64,000 nucleotides of DNA from Rhizobium sp. ZPR4 (GTDB lineage: Bacteria > Pseudomonadota > Alphaproteobacteria > Rhizobiales > Rhizobiaceae), in NCBI RefSeq assembly GCF_040215725.1, contig NZ_CP157967.1, positions 62,001 to 126,000 of the forward strand, in the 5' to 3' direction. Below are positions 1 to 8,502 of the stretch, piece after piece. The notes under the pieces are model-generated. The model had not been told where the DNA came from, ran no database searches, and was given only the letters and a program-made list of their open reading frames with translations. Numbering within the stretch: the first letter of the stretch is position 1; each line of letters starts with the position of its first letter. The position numbers were made by a program, and so were the translations under genes.

Positions 1-139
1 GCAGGCTCCAAAAAATCGCCCAGAAGGAGCGCATCATGCCCCGATCCGTTATGTCCAGATACTGGAAGCCGCGCGCATCCATGCGGATCAGCAGCCAGAG
101 GCCGGACAGATAATATTGGACTTCCCTAAAGGTCGGCAT
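1..139 (-). CDS. Partial membrane-associated protein downstream of dapE (C-terminus off the left edge)
   Basis: An open frame on the minus strand starts with ATG at 139 and runs off the window edge after 46 codons. The start lies inside the last codons of dapE, so the two genes overlap by 14 nt, a sign of translational coupling. The peptide begins MPTFREVQYYLSGLWLLIRM and continues with hydrophobic and aromatic residues (LDITDRGMMRSFWAIFWSL), which suggests an inner-membrane protein. No catalytic motif is visible in this stub. Rhizobial genomes often carry a small uncharacterised membrane protein after dapE, and I infer this is its N-terminus. Function unknown. Confidence 0.6.
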   Translation of the reverse strand, partial: MPTFREVQYYLSGLWLLIRMDARGFQYLDITDRGMMRSFWAIFWSL

Positions 140-1319
140 TCTCGAACCAGCGCTGTATGAAAGTCTGGTAGATCCCGGTCAGCGTTTCGAGATCCGAGAG
201 TGCCACCCGTTCGTCGACCATATGCATGGTCTGGCCGACGAGGCCGAATTCCACAACGGGGCAGTAGTCCTTGATATAGCGGGCATCGGACGTGCCGCCG
301 GTGGTCGAAAGCGCCGGCCTGTGACCGGTGACGTTCTCGACGGCCGCGGAGAGCGAGGCGATCAGCGCGTTGTTGCGCGTCAGGAACACCTGGCTCGGAC
401 GCTCCGACCAGACGATGTCATATTTCGCCGGTGCACGCCCGGGGCGCAGCGTCTGGTCGGCCGCAGCCGCATCCAGGCGGGCCAGGATTTCCGCCTTCAG
501 CGTGTCGGCCGTCCAGGTATCGTTGAAGCGGATGTTGAAGGTGGCGGTCGCCTTGGCAGGGATGACGTTGGTAGCGGCATTGCCGACATCAATCGTCGTC
601 ACTTCGAGGTTCGACGGCTGGAAATTATCCGTACCGGCGTCGAAGGGCGGATCGAGCAGCGCTTCCGTCAGTTTGATGATGCTGCGCACCGGATTGTCGG
701 CGAGGTGCGGATAGGCGGCGTGGCCTTGAACGCCATGAACGGCAATGGTGCCGGAGATAGAACCGCGGCGGCCGATCTTGATCATGTCGCCAAGCCGGTC
801 GGGGTTGGTCGGCTCGCCGACAAGCGATGCATCCCATGTCTCGCCACGCTCGGCCGCCCATTGCAGCAGCTTCACAGTGCCGTTGATCGCCGGTCCCTCT
901 TCGTCGCCGGTGATCAGGAAGGAAATCGAACCGGCAGGCTTGCCGTGCTTTTCGATATGACGCGCGACAGCGGCCACGAAGCAGGCAATGCCACCCTTCA
1001 TATCGACGGCGCCACGGCCGAAAAGCTCGCCATCTGCGATCTCGGCGGCAAAGGGCGGGTGGCTCCACGAGGCGGCATCGCCGACGGGCACCACGTCCGT
1101 ATGGCCGGCAAACATCAGATGCGGCCCATCCGCGCCAAGCCGCGCATAGAGGTTTTCGATATCGGGCGTTCCCGGCTCGGTCGCGGTCATGCGCTCGATC
1201 TTGAAGCCGAGCGGCTGCAGCATGTCGGCAAGCGCAGTCAGCGCACCGCCCTCGGCCGGCGTGACGGAGGCGCAGCGGATTAGGGTCTGCAGATTCGCAA
1301 TGGGATTCGCAACGGTCAT
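126..1319 (-). CDS. dapE: Succinyl-diaminopimelate desuccinylase DapE
   Basis: This cytoplasmic enzyme hydrolyses N-succinyl-LL-2,6-diaminopimelate to LL-diaminopimelate in lysine and peptidoglycan precursor synthesis. The 397-residue product has the M20 metallopeptidase layout: the AGHTDVVP motif with metal ligand His73, then GRGAVDMKGG, then DEEGPA with the catalytic and ligand acidic residues, and a C-terminal STTGGTSDARY segment. I chose the ATG at 1319 (MTVANPIANL) because the 14 codons before it look unlike the family N-terminus. It lies 158 nt downstream of dapD on the same strand, and a membrane protein gene overlaps its end, so an operon is likely. Length is normal for the family. 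Confidence 0.95.
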   Translation of the reverse strand: MTVANPIANLQTLIRCASVTPAEGGALTALADMLQPLGFKIERMTATEPGTPDIENLYARLGADGPHLMFAGHTDVVPVGDAASWSHPPFAAEIADGELFGRGAVDMKGGIACFVAAVARHIEKHGKPAGSISFLITGDEEGPAINGTVKLLQWAAERGETWDASLVGEPTNPDRLGDMIKIGRRGSISGTIAVHGVQGHAAYPHLADNPVRSIIKLTEALLDPPFDAGTDNFQPSNLEVTTIDVGNAATNVIPAKATATFNIRFNDTWTADTLKAEILARLDAAAADQTLRPGRAPAKYDIVWSERPSQVFLTRNNALIASLSAAVENVTGHRPALSTTGGTSDARYIKDYCPVVEFGLVGQTMHMVDERVALSDLETLTGIYQTFIQRWFENADL

Positions 1320-1477
1320 CGGAGGCAACTTATCCGGCGGGAAATGGCAAAGCGATGGCAAAGGATCGGCGATGAGTCGAAAATCCTTGCCGCGATTCCA
1401 GCAATTGCACAGGCATGCTCACCCGGCAAGCATGAGGGAAGCGCGATATGGCAACCGCGCTTCCAAAAAAATCAAAA

Positions 1478-2335
1478 TCAGTCGCGCAGCAGCTCGTTGA
1501 TGCCGGTCTTCGAACGGGTCTTTTCGTCGACGCGCTTGACGATGACGGCGCAATAGAGGCTCGGAGCCGGCTGGCCGTTTGCCATGGTGTTGCCGCTCGG
1601 CAGCGCGCCGGCGACGACGACGGAATAGGGCGGCACTTCGCCATAGGTGATCTCGCCGGTGGCGCGATCGACGATCTTGGTCGACTTGCCGATGAAGACG
1701 CCCATGCCGAGCACGGAGCCTTCACGGATGATGCAGCCTTCGACGACTTCGGAGCGGGCGCCGATGAAGCAATTGTCTTCGATGATCGTTGGGCCGGCCT
1801 GCATCGGCTCCAGCACGCCGCCGATGCCGACGCCGCCGGAAAGATGCACATGCTTGCCGATCTGGGCGCAGGAACCGACCGTCGCCCAGGTGTCGACCAT
1901 TGTGCCTTCGCCGACATAGGCGCCGAGATTGACGAAGGACGGCATCAGGATGGCGTTCGGAGCGATATAGGCGGAGTGACGCACTACGGCGTTCGGTACG
2001 GCGCGGAAGCCGGCTTCGCGGAAGCGGTTCTCACCCCAGCCTTCGAACTTCGAGGGAACCTTGTCCCACCAGGTGGCGCCGCCGGAGCCGCCTTCGACGA
2101 TTTTCATGTCGTTCAGACGGAAGGAGAGCAGAACCGCTTTCTTGAGCCACTGGTTGACGGTCCAGTTGCCATCGGCACCGCGCTCTGCCACGCGAACCTT
2201 GCCGCTATCGAGAAGATTGAGCGCCGTTTCGACGGCATCGCGGACTTCGCCGCGCGTCGACGTGTTCACATTGTCGCGATTGTCGAAGGCAGCCTCGATG
2301 GACTTTTCGAGGGAGGCGAGGTCGGTAGCGCTCAT
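1478..2335 (-). CDS. dapD: 2,3,4,5-tetrahydropyridine-2,6-dicarboxylate N-succinyltransferase DapD
   Basis: DapD transfers succinate from succinyl-CoA to tetrahydrodipicolinate, the step that makes the precursor of the DapE substrate. The 285-residue protein has a helical N-terminal domain and then a left-handed beta-helix made of hexapeptide repeats (for example [25 protein letters not shown] turns around residues 145-175 and the [19 protein letters not shown] stretch). Length matches the family (about 275-285). It precedes dapE on the same strand, so the two consecutive reactions are encoded together. The start at 2335 ([10 protein letters not shown]) is the only reasonable ATG. Confidence 0.96.
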   Translation of the reverse strand: MSATDLASLEKSIEAAFDNRDNVNTSTRGEVRDAVETALNLLDSGKVRVAERGADGNWTVNQWLKKAVLLSFRLNDMKIVEGGSGGATWWDKVPSKFEGWGENRFREAGFRAVPNAVVRHSAYIAPNAILMPSFVNLGAYVGEGTMVDTWATVGSCAQIGKHVHLSGGVGIGGVLEPMQAGPTIIEDNCFIGARSEVVEGCIIREGSVLGMGVFIGKSTKIVDRATGEITYGEVPPYSVVVAGALPSGNTMANGQPAPSLYCAVIVKRVDEKTRSKTGINELLRD

Positions 2336-2550
2336 GGGAATTCCTTACAACGTCAGGGCCTATCGTGATTTCCGGATAAAGGTCCGGAAGCGGTCGATTG
2401 GTCCTATAGCATGGATGCCGAAAATGGAATGTCTTTTCCGCGCCGATTGAGCTTGGATTCAAGGCGTTGTAGGGGCATATGCAAGAGCTTGGCTATTTCT
2501 GTTTGCGGACGGAAACGGCCCGTCATGATCGATTTGAAAGGCATGAAGAA

Positions 2551-3423
2551 ATGAGCAAGGCGAAGAACGGCAGGCTGCGGCGTAAGGATGGGGTTTGGGA
2601 CCCGTTGAAGACGAGCTCGGCGGACAAGCAGCGAGCCGAATCCGTGCCGCGCACGCCGCAGTCCATGTCGCCCTCCTACCGTCTTGCCTATGCGGATGAG
2701 GACTTCCTGTGCCGTGAGGAACTGCGGCCGATCCGCCTGCAGCTGGAATTGCTGAAAACCGAAATGTCGCTCACCGAGCGTGGCATCAAGTCGACCGTTG
2801 TCATGTTCGGCGGCGCGCGCATTCCTGCCCCCGGCACCAATGCCTGGGCTGCCCGCAACGACATGCAGCGCGCCAATCTCGAAGCAGCATCGGTCTATTA
2901 CGAGGAAGCCCGCAAGTTCGCCCGGCTCTGCTCCCGTTATTCCGCTGGCTTTGATTATCATGAATACGTCGTCGTCACCGGCGGCGGCCCGGGCGTAATG
3001 GAAGCGGGCAATCGCGGTGCGGCCGAGGAAGGTGCACCGTCGATCGGCCTCAATATCGTTCTGCCGCACGAGCAGGCGCCGAACGCCTATGTGACGCCGG
3101 AACTCAGCTTCAATTTCCATTATTTCGCGATCCGCAAGATGCACTTCATGGTGCGCGCCAAGGCGATCGCGGTATTTCCCGGCGGCTTCGGCACGCTCGA
3201 CGAATTGTTCGAGTGCCTGACCTTGATCCAGACCGGCCGCATGGAGCGCCTGCCGCTCATTCTCTTCGGCGAAAAATTCTGGCGCAGCATCATCAATTTC
3301 GACGCGCTGGCCGAGTTCGGCACCATCGCGCCCGACGATGTGAACCTCATCAGCTTCGTCGATACCGCCGACGAGGCGTGGAAGATCGTCACCGACTTCT
3401 ACGAGCACGATAACGGCCACTGA
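2551..3423 (+). CDS. LOG-family protein (TIGR00730-type, putative lysine decarboxylase-like fold)
   Basis: The product (290 aa from ATG 2551) belongs to the LOG family. The family signature is visible as GGGPGVMEAGNRGA at about residues 148-161 and PGGFGTLDELFE at about 210-221. Family members with this signature hydrolyse nucleoside 5'-monophosphates, including cytokinin riboside monophosphates, releasing the base; the true substrate here is unknown. The N-terminal ~60 residues are basic and probably flexible. I chose 2551 because a GAAAGG ribosome site lies about 10 nt upstream and the 24 codons before it look non-coding. It is divergent from dapD and ends just before a hairpin terminator. 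Confidence 0.85.
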   Translation: MSKAKNGRLRRKDGVWDPLKTSSADKQRAESVPRTPQSMSPSYRLAYADEDFLCREELRPIRLQLELLKTEMSLTERGIKSTVVMFGGARIPAPGTNAWAARNDMQRANLEAASVYYEEARKFARLCSRYSAGFDYHEYVVVTGGGPGVMEAGNRGAAEEGAPSIGLNIVLPHEQAPNAYVTPELSFNFHYFAIRKMHFMVRAKAIAVFPGGFGTLDELFECLTLIQTGRMERLPLILFGEKFWRSIINFDALAEFGTIAPDDVNLISFVDTADEAWKIVTDFYEHDNGH

Positions 3424-3430
3424 CAACGAA

Positions 3431-3461
3431 AAGCCCACCGTCGCATGGGCGAGGCGGGCTT
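3431..3461 (+). terminator. Rho-independent terminator after the LOG gene
   Basis: Arms AAGCCCACC (3431-3439) and GGCGGGCTT (3453-3461) pair with one A-C mismatch and are followed by a T-rich stretch. The hairpin begins 8 nt after the LOG gene stop and lies between convergent genes, so it may work both ways. Confidence 0.7.
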
Positions 3462-3481
3462 CTGTTCATGGGACTGTTGGT

Positions 3482-4195
3482 TTACAGCAGCGGACGGCCA
3501 GGTATGTCGTCCAGGTTGACCACACCGTCGTGATTGCGGTCCAGCCGGTCGAAGATCTTGTTCATGGCGTCTTCGGCTTCCTTCTTGCTGATCTGGCCAC
3601 TTTGGTCGGTATCGGCAAAACGGAAGATCATCGCACCGCGCATGAAGCCACCTTCATGCATGAAGCGGCCATGTGGACGGTGGTGGCGATGGCCTTCGCC
3701 GCCCTTGTCGTTGTCATTGTCGTTTTGAGCCTGGTCGCTCTTGGACTGGTCGGCCGGGGCCTGATTGTCCTGCGCCTGATTGCCTTGAGCTTGATTGCCT
3801 TGAGCCTGGTCGCCGCCCTGTGCCTGGCCGTTTTGAGCCTGATCACCATCGGCCTTGGCGTGTTCGGCTCGCCACTGCTTCATTTGTTCCTGGCGGTAGG
3901 TGCGATATTCGCCGGGGGTGATTTCGCCGTCATGGTTGACGTCGATCTGGTCGAAGATCTTGTCGACGCCAGCCTTGACTTCATCCTTGGTGAGCTTCGT
4001 ATCACCGGGATTGCCGAATTCCTTCAGCATGCGCACGTAAAGGACTTCAGGCGAAATATGTGGTCTGTGCCAGCGGCCGTGATGATGCCTGCCCTCACCG
4101 TCGCCATCATGCGAGGCGGCAAGCGCTACCTGCGCGGCACCGCTGAGAAGCAGGGTTGCGGAAAGTCCAGCCAGAAGAAGTTTTTTCCCGTTCAT
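3482..4195 (-). CDS. Exported EF-hand calcium-binding protein with Gln/Ala/Asn-rich linker
   Basis: The 237-residue protein has a Sec signal peptide (basic start, hydrophobic LLLAGLSATLLLSGAAQVALA, likely cut near residue 27) and then two EF-hand regions. The first, at about residues 72-95, contains DVNHDGEITPGEY. The second, at about 194-230, holds two loops, DTDQSGQISKKEAE and DRNHDGVVNLDDI. Between them is a low-complexity linker of about 45 residues with repeated QAQGN/QAQDN units and then a DNDNDKGG stretch. The protein should be periplasmic or secreted and bind calcium. Rhizobia have other EF-hand proteins such as calsymin; this one is smaller and I do not claim orthology. It stands alone, with no operon partner. 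Confidence 0.85.
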   Translation of the reverse strand: MNGKKLLLAGLSATLLLSGAAQVALAASHDGDGEGRHHHGRWHRPHISPEVLYVRMLKEFGNPGDTKLTKDEVKAGVDKIFDQIDVNHDGEITPGEYRTYRQEQMKQWRAEHAKADGDQAQNGQAQGGDQAQGNQAQGNQAQDNQAPADQSKSDQAQNDNDNDKGGEGHRHHRPHGRFMHEGGFMRGAMIFRFADTDQSGQISKKEAEDAMNKIFDRLDRNHDGVVNLDDIPGRPLL

Positions 4196-4308
4196 CGCTT
4201 TTCCTTTCGTGTCGAGGAATGGTCAAACGATACGGCTGGCGGTCGAAAACGACCAATTAAACCTCTGTAAGGCGGATGAAACTTTGGTAACCCCGTTCTA
4301 ATGAATGG

Positions 4309-5013
4309 TTAAATCAGTGCCTTCAGGAAGGCGGTAAGGTCGTCGGTCACGTAGTCGATGTGATCGTCCTCGCCGGTCGTGCGCTCCCACCATTCGACGA
4401 CCGCCGTCTCGAGATTCTGCGGCACGAGCAGCACCGTCTTCATGCCGAGCGCCTTGGGCACGGTGAGATTGCGCGGCAGATCCTCGAACATGACGGCCTT
4501 CTTCGTATCGACGCGATGGAGGCTCATGAACTTGTCGTATGTCGTGCCGGCGGGCTTCGGCACGTAGTCTGCCGCAACGATATCGAAAATATCGTCGAAG
4601 CCGTCGAGGATGCCGAGCGCGCCGGCTGTCGCCTGGGCATGCTTGACGCTGCCATTGGTGAAGATGAACTTGCGCCCCGGCAGCGCCTTGATGGCGGCCG
4701 CCAGCTCCGGCTGCGGCGTCAGTGCCGAATAGTCGATCGCGTGCGCCTTCTCCAGAAAGTCGTTGGGGTCGATGCCGTGATGGATCATCAAACCCTGCAG
4801 GGTCGTGCCGTGATCGAGGTAATATTGCTTCTGCAGCTTGCGGGCGTCTTCGCGCTCCATCTGCAAGAGGGCCGAGACGTAAGCCGTCATGTTCTTGTCG
4901 ATCTGTGCGAAGAGATCGACATGATGCGGGTAGAGCGTGTTGTCGAGATCGAACACCCAATCGCGGATGTCGGCGAAATCTGAAGGCTCGGATAGTGTTT
5001 TTGTCTGGTTCAT
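4309..5013 (-). CDS. HAD-superfamily pyrimidine 5'-nucleotidase
   Basis: The 234-residue protein has the HAD motif I FDLDNTL near residue 21, motif II FTNGS near residue 118 and motif III/IV KAVMFEDL near 174. This is the arrangement of the TIGR01993 pyrimidine 5'-nucleotidase group, which dephosphorylates nucleoside monophosphates. It is cytoplasmic. In rhizobia this gene usually sits between argB and dapD; here the LOG and EF-hand genes lie between it and dapD, and the PEP mutase-like and lipocalin-like genes lie between it and argB. The start MNQTKTLSEP is the first good ATG. Confidence 0.88.
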   Translation of the reverse strand: MNQTKTLSEPSDFADIRDWVFDLDNTLYPHHVDLFAQIDKNMTAYVSALLQMEREDARKLQKQYYLDHGTTLQGLMIHHGIDPNDFLEKAHAIDYSALTPQPELAAAIKALPGRKFIFTNGSVKHAQATAGALGILDGFDDIFDIVAADYVPKPAGTTYDKFMSLHRVDTKKAVMFEDLPRNLTVPKALGMKTVLLVPQNLETAVVEWWERTTGEDDHIDYVTDDLTAFLKALI

Positions 5014-5230
5014 GCCTGTCTTATGACACGCCCGCTCCGGGCGGGGGAAGGGGAATAATCATGCTGCGGCATCTCAGCCATTTTGGGGAGATTGCCGTGC
5101 GATCCAATGCCGGCTATGATTTTACAATTGATTTCCGGGGTTTTGCTCTATTTGCCATGTGAGGGAGAGCTTACGCTCTCTTGGGTCGCGGAGGAGAAAT
5201 CACCCGGCCGGGCTTTTCGGAGGGGATGCG

Positions 5231-6001
5231 ATGAGTCAGGTGGAAAAGGCGCAGGAATTTGCGCGGCTGCACAAGAAGGGCGAGCCGCTGATACTTTTCA
5301 ACATTTGGGATGCAGGTTCGGCCAAGGCCGTGACGGAGGCCGGCGCCAAGGCGCTGGCGACGGGAAGCTGGTCGGTTGCGGCCGCCAATGGCTTCGGCGA
5401 CGGCCAGGCCATTCCGTTATCATTGCTGGCGGTCACCGCCCGGCTGATTTCGGTGACGAGCCCATTGCCGCTGTCGGTCGATTTCGAGGGCGGTTACGCC
5501 GTCGAACCCGACGAAGTCGCCGCCAATGTCGAAAAGATCATGGATCACGGCGCCATCGGCATCAATTTCGAGGATCAGGTGATCGGCGGTCAGGGCGTTC
5601 ATCCCATCGAGACGCAGGCGGCGCGCATCCGCGCCATCCGGGAAATGGCGGATCGCCGCGAGATACCGCTGTTCATCAATGCCCGCACCGATCTTTTCCT
5701 GCAGGAAAGCGATACGGCGCATCATCAGCTCCTGCTGGACGACGCCTTTCAGCGCGCCGATGCCTTTGCCGAAGCCGGTGCCAGCGGCTTCTTCGCGCCA
5801 GGCCTCGTCGAACCGGATCTCATCGGCGCCCTTTGCGAACGCTCGCCTCTGCCTGTTAACATCATGGTGCGCCCTGCGACGCCTGACAACGAGACCATGG
5901 CAAAGCTGGGCGTCAGCCGCATCAGCTATGGGCCGGCGCCCTATCGTTCGGTCATGGGGATGCTGAAAAGCGAAGCCGAAGCGATCTATCGGCCGGCTTG
6001 A
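5231..6001 (+). CDS. Isocitrate lyase/PEP mutase family protein
   Basis: A 256-residue TIM-barrel protein of the isocitrate lyase/phosphoenolpyruvate mutase superfamily. Visible are the early NIWDAGSAK segment, SVDFEGGY (metal-binding acidic cluster, about residues 80-87), GINFEDQ (about 112-118) and INARTD (about 147-152). The start MSQVEKAQEF at 5231 has GGAGGGG six nt upstream, which decides against longer reading frames. Family members split C-C or C-P bonds in small carboxylic acids; the substrate cannot be assigned from sequence. It is divergent from the nucleotidase and has no obvious operon partner. Confidence 0.85.
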   Translation: MSQVEKAQEFARLHKKGEPLILFNIWDAGSAKAVTEAGAKALATGSWSVAAANGFGDGQAIPLSLLAVTARLISVTSPLPLSVDFEGGYAVEPDEVAANVEKIMDHGAIGINFEDQVIGGQGVHPIETQAARIRAIREMADRREIPLFINARTDLFLQESDTAHHQLLLDDAFQRADAFAEAGASGFFAPGLVEPDLIGALCERSPLPVNIMVRPATPDNETMAKLGVSRISYGPAPYRSVMGMLKSEAEAIYRPA

Positions 6002-6071
6002 AGCATAACAGGAAGCAACACCCTACCTTCTGCAGGCGAGTACATTGAGGCAAACTGCTACGGGAGCGAAT

Positions 6072-6497
6072 ATGTCTGAGCGCGACACCAAGCTCCACGG
6101 TTGCTGGCGGTTGGTTTCCTTTGATACTGAGCTTCAGGATTCAGGGGAGCGCAGTCAACCGTGGGGCGACCACCCCAATGGGCACCTTATTTTCGGCTCG
6201 GATGGGCGAATGATGGTACTGGTTACCGCAAAGGCGCGGGAGCCAGGGACGACAGATGAGCAACTGGCGGCCCTTTTCCGTACTATGATGGCCTATACAG
6301 GACGCTATCGGATAGCGGGGGATAGATTCATCACAAAGATTGACTCATGTTGGAATGAGGCCTGGAACGGCAGTGAGCAGGAACGATTCTATAAGCTTGA
6401 TGGAGACACGCTCGAGGTCTCCACGGGCTGGATGCCCAATCCGTTGGTATCCGGAAATCCAATTGGAAGGGGTGTTCTCAGTTTCAGGCGCGAATAA
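6072..6497 (+). CDS. Lipocalin-like domain protein
   Basis: The 141-residue product begins MSERDTKLHGCWRLVSFDTE, the typical opening of the lipocalin-like family (PF13924). It continues with GHLIFGSDGRM, YTGRYRIAGDRF and VDSCWNE-type strands expected of a small beta-barrel. There is no signal peptide, so it is probably cytoplasmic. GGGAG lies just upstream of the ATG at 6072; a start 27 nt earlier is possible but lacks a good ribosome site. Function is unknown; family members are thought to bind small hydrophobic ligands. Confidence 0.7.
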   Translation: MSERDTKLHGCWRLVSFDTELQDSGERSQPWGDHPNGHLIFGSDGRMMVLVTAKAREPGTTDEQLAALFRTMMAYTGRYRIAGDRFITKIDSCWNEAWNGSEQERFYKLDGDTLEVSTGWMPNPLVSGNPIGRGVLSFRRE

Positions 6498-6528
6498 TTC
6501 CCCTTACGCCGAGTTCGCAACTGGTCGC

Positions 6529-6633
6529 TAGAGTAATTCCAGGAAAGGTGCGCAGCGGTTTTCCGTCCGGAATTGCGTGAAAACAAAGAGATAGAGCGGT
6601 TCGGAGATTCCGTGAAAAGCTGAACCGCTCTAG
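6529..6633. repeat. Rhizobial intergenic repeat element, copy A
   Basis: A non-coding block that starts with TAGAGTAATTCC and ends with CCGCTCTAG, so its ends are roughly inverted. It carries the core GCAGCGGTTTTCCG and a perfect 9-bp inverted repeat, GAGCGGTTC (6594-6602) with GAACCGCTC (6622-6630). The same core recurs in the block at 7748-7855, on the other side of argB. Its style matches short palindromic repeats scattered between rhizobial genes. The rest of the 6498-6789 gap holds nothing I recognise. Confidence 0.65.
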
Positions 6634-6789
6634 TTTGCAGCCATGACGCAACGCTTCGCGCTGACAATGCGGCCGGAGGATTTCGCTCCATTCCATCGTG
6701 ATATCCATTGCGCTTCGCAGCCCAACGGAATCACGACGGATTGGAATCACCTGATTTCTTTTCGATCAGCCTCTAAGATGCTGCCGCCT

Positions 6790-7677
6790 TTAAGGGACGA
6801 TCAGCGTGCCGGCGCCACGCTCGGTGAAGATTTCGAGCAGCACCGAATGGGCCGTCTTGCCGTTGAGAATGACGACGCCCTGAACACCGGCCTTGATGGC
6901 GTCGATGCAGGTTTCGACCTTCGGGATCATGCCGCCGGAAATCGTGCCGTCGGCGATCAGCGCATGCGCCTGGGCGACGGAAAGCTCCTTGATGAGTTGG
7001 CCCTGTTTGTCGAGGACACCAGGGACATCCGTCAGGAAGAGCAGGCGCGTGGCGCTGAGCGCGCCGGCGATCGCGCCGGCAAAGGTGTCGGCGTTGATGT
7101 TGTAGGTCGCGCCGTCACGGCCGGGAGCAACCGGGGCAATGACCGGGATCATCTCGGACTTGGCGAGCAGGTCGAGCAGCGTGCGGTCGACTTCGACCAC
7201 TTCGCCGACGAAGCCGAGATCGAGCACGCGCTCGATGTTCGAATCCGGGTCCTTGATGGTCTTGTGCGCCTTTTCGGCGAAGACCATGTTCCCGTCCTTG
7301 CCGCAAAGGCCGATCGCCCATTCGCCGGTCTGGTTGATCAGCGCGACGATTTCCTTGTTGATCGAGCCGGCGAGCACCATTTCAACGATCTCTACCGTCT
7401 TCTGGTCGGTAACGCGGAGGCCGCCTTCGAATTTCGATTCGATGCCCATCTTCGTCAGCATGGCGCCGATCTGCGGGCCGCCGCCGTGAACGACGATCGG
7501 GTTGACGCCCGACTGCTTCAGTAGGGCGATGTCGGCGGCAAAGGCCTTGCCGAGTTCGACATTGCCCATGGCATGGCCACCGTATTTCACGACGATGGTC
7601 TTGTTTTCATAACGCTGCATGTAGGGCAGCGCCTGTGCGAGCAGGTTGGCTTGGAGTTCGCTTTGGGCTTCGGACAT
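6790..7677 (-). CDS. argB: Acetylglutamate kinase ArgB
   Basis: ArgB phosphorylates N-acetyl-L-glutamate, the second and usually arginine-controlled step of arginine synthesis. The 295-residue protein shows the amino acid kinase fold signatures KYGGHAMG (about residues 30-37), VHGGGPQIG (about 63-71), [13 protein letters not shown] (about 192-204) and the late GGMIPK motif (about 246-251). Length is normal for hexameric, arginine-sensitive ArgB. In rhizobia engB-argB are usually adjacent; here an ECF sigma cassette separates them. Rhizobial repeat elements flank the gene on both sides. Confidence 0.96.
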   Translation of the reverse strand: MSEAQSELQANLLAQALPYMQRYENKTIVVKYGGHAMGNVELGKAFAADIALLKQSGVNPIVVHGGGPQIGAMLTKMGIESKFEGGLRVTDQKTVEIVEMVLAGSINKEIVALINQTGEWAIGLCGKDGNMVFAEKAHKTIKDPDSNIERVLDLGFVGEVVEVDRTLLDLLAKSEMIPVIAPVAPGRDGATYNINADTFAGAIAGALSATRLLFLTDVPGVLDKQGQLIKELSVAQAHALIADGTISGGMIPKVETCIDAIKAGVQGVVILNGKTAHSVLLEIFTERGAGTLIVP

Positions 7678-7747
7678 GGTGCACCCTTCGGAATTGATCG
7701 CGGCCTTTTATCTCAAGTTTTTGACAGAGGGAATAATGATCTCGGGA

Positions 7748-7855
7748 TTAAAGCATGTCGCACAAAAGTCTGCAGCGGTTTTGCGGCAACGACATGCGTA
7801 AAATCAAAGACCTAAAGCGCGAAAAGCATATCTGAAAGATCGCGCTGCGCTTTAG
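7748..7855. repeat. Rhizobial intergenic repeat element, copy B
   Basis: A non-coding block with core GCAGCGGTTTTGCGGC followed by TGCGTAAAATCAAAGA, which aligns with TGCGTGAAAACAAAGA in copy A. It ends in an inverted repeat, CTAAAGCGC (7812-7820) with GCGCTTTAG (7847-7855). It lies in the gap between argB and the ECF sigma gene. The remainder of the gap (7856-7962) should contain the sigma gene promoter, but I could not identify it with confidence. Confidence 0.65.
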
Positions 7856-7962
7856 TTGACGCTATGTCACATTAGCGTCGCCGAAATTGATGGCGTAGAC
7901 ACGTTTGCCGAAGCGAAGTTTTCTTCTAAAGATGGTGCAGGCGTCGCACCCCGGGGATTTGG

Positions 7963-8502
7963 ATGGCGAGCGAGGAGACGGAAGCGCTGATCGGCCGCAT
8001 CGCCATGCGCGATCAGAAAGCCTTTGCTGCACTCTACAAGCGCACCAGCCCGAAACTCCTGGGTGTTTGCCTGCGTATCGTTGGCAACAAGGCGGATGCG
8101 GAGGAGGTTTTGCAGGAGGTCTATATCAAGGTCTGGCAGCGGGCCGAGCAATTTGCTGTTGCGGAAGGGCCGGCAATGGCCTGGCTGATGACGATCGCGC
8201 GCAATCGCGCCATCGATTTCATCCGAGCCCGCAAGCCCGTAGCCGACGAAATAGACAGCGCTTACGATCTCGCCGACCTGGAACCCGGCCCCGAAGCACA
8301 AGCAATCGTGAAGGGAGAGGGAAGGCGGATTGACAGGTGCATGGAAGAGTTGGAAGCTGATCGCGCGCGGGCTGTTCGCAGCGCCTATGTCGAGGGCTTG
8401 AGCTACCAGGAGCTCGCCGACCAACACGCTGTGCCACTGAATACTATGCGCACCTGGCTGCGCCGAAGCCTGATTAGACTGAGAGAGTGCATGGACCGAT
8501 GA
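7963..8502 (+). CDS. ECF-type RNA polymerase sigma factor
   Basis: The 179-residue protein has sigma region 2 (about residues 25-90, including NKADAEEVLQEVYIKVWQ and IARNRAIDFIRARKP) and region 4 (about 125-178, YVEGLSYQELADQHAVPLNTMRTWLRRSL as the helix-turn-helix). It has no region 1 or 3, as expected for an ECF factor of the SigK type. It overlaps the following anti-sigma gene by ATGA, so the pair is translationally coupled. A fasciclin gene follows and may be its target. The inducing signal is unknown. Confidence 0.9.
   Translation: MASEETEALIGRIAMRDQKAFAALYKRTSPKLLGVCLRIVGNKADAEEVLQEVYIKVWQRAEQFAVAEGPAMAWLMTIARNRAIDFIRARKPVADEIDSAYDLADLEPGPEAQAIVKGEGRRIDRCMEELEADRARAVRSAYVEGLSYQELADQHAVPLNTMRTWLRRSLIRLRECMDR

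Noticed and set aside
222..1283. Long plus-strand open frame opposite dapE
   Set aside because: It is a reverse-strand shadow of a GC-rich gene; its composition (Arg/Gly/Asp-rich, no motif) is typical of antisense frames, and dapE is certain.
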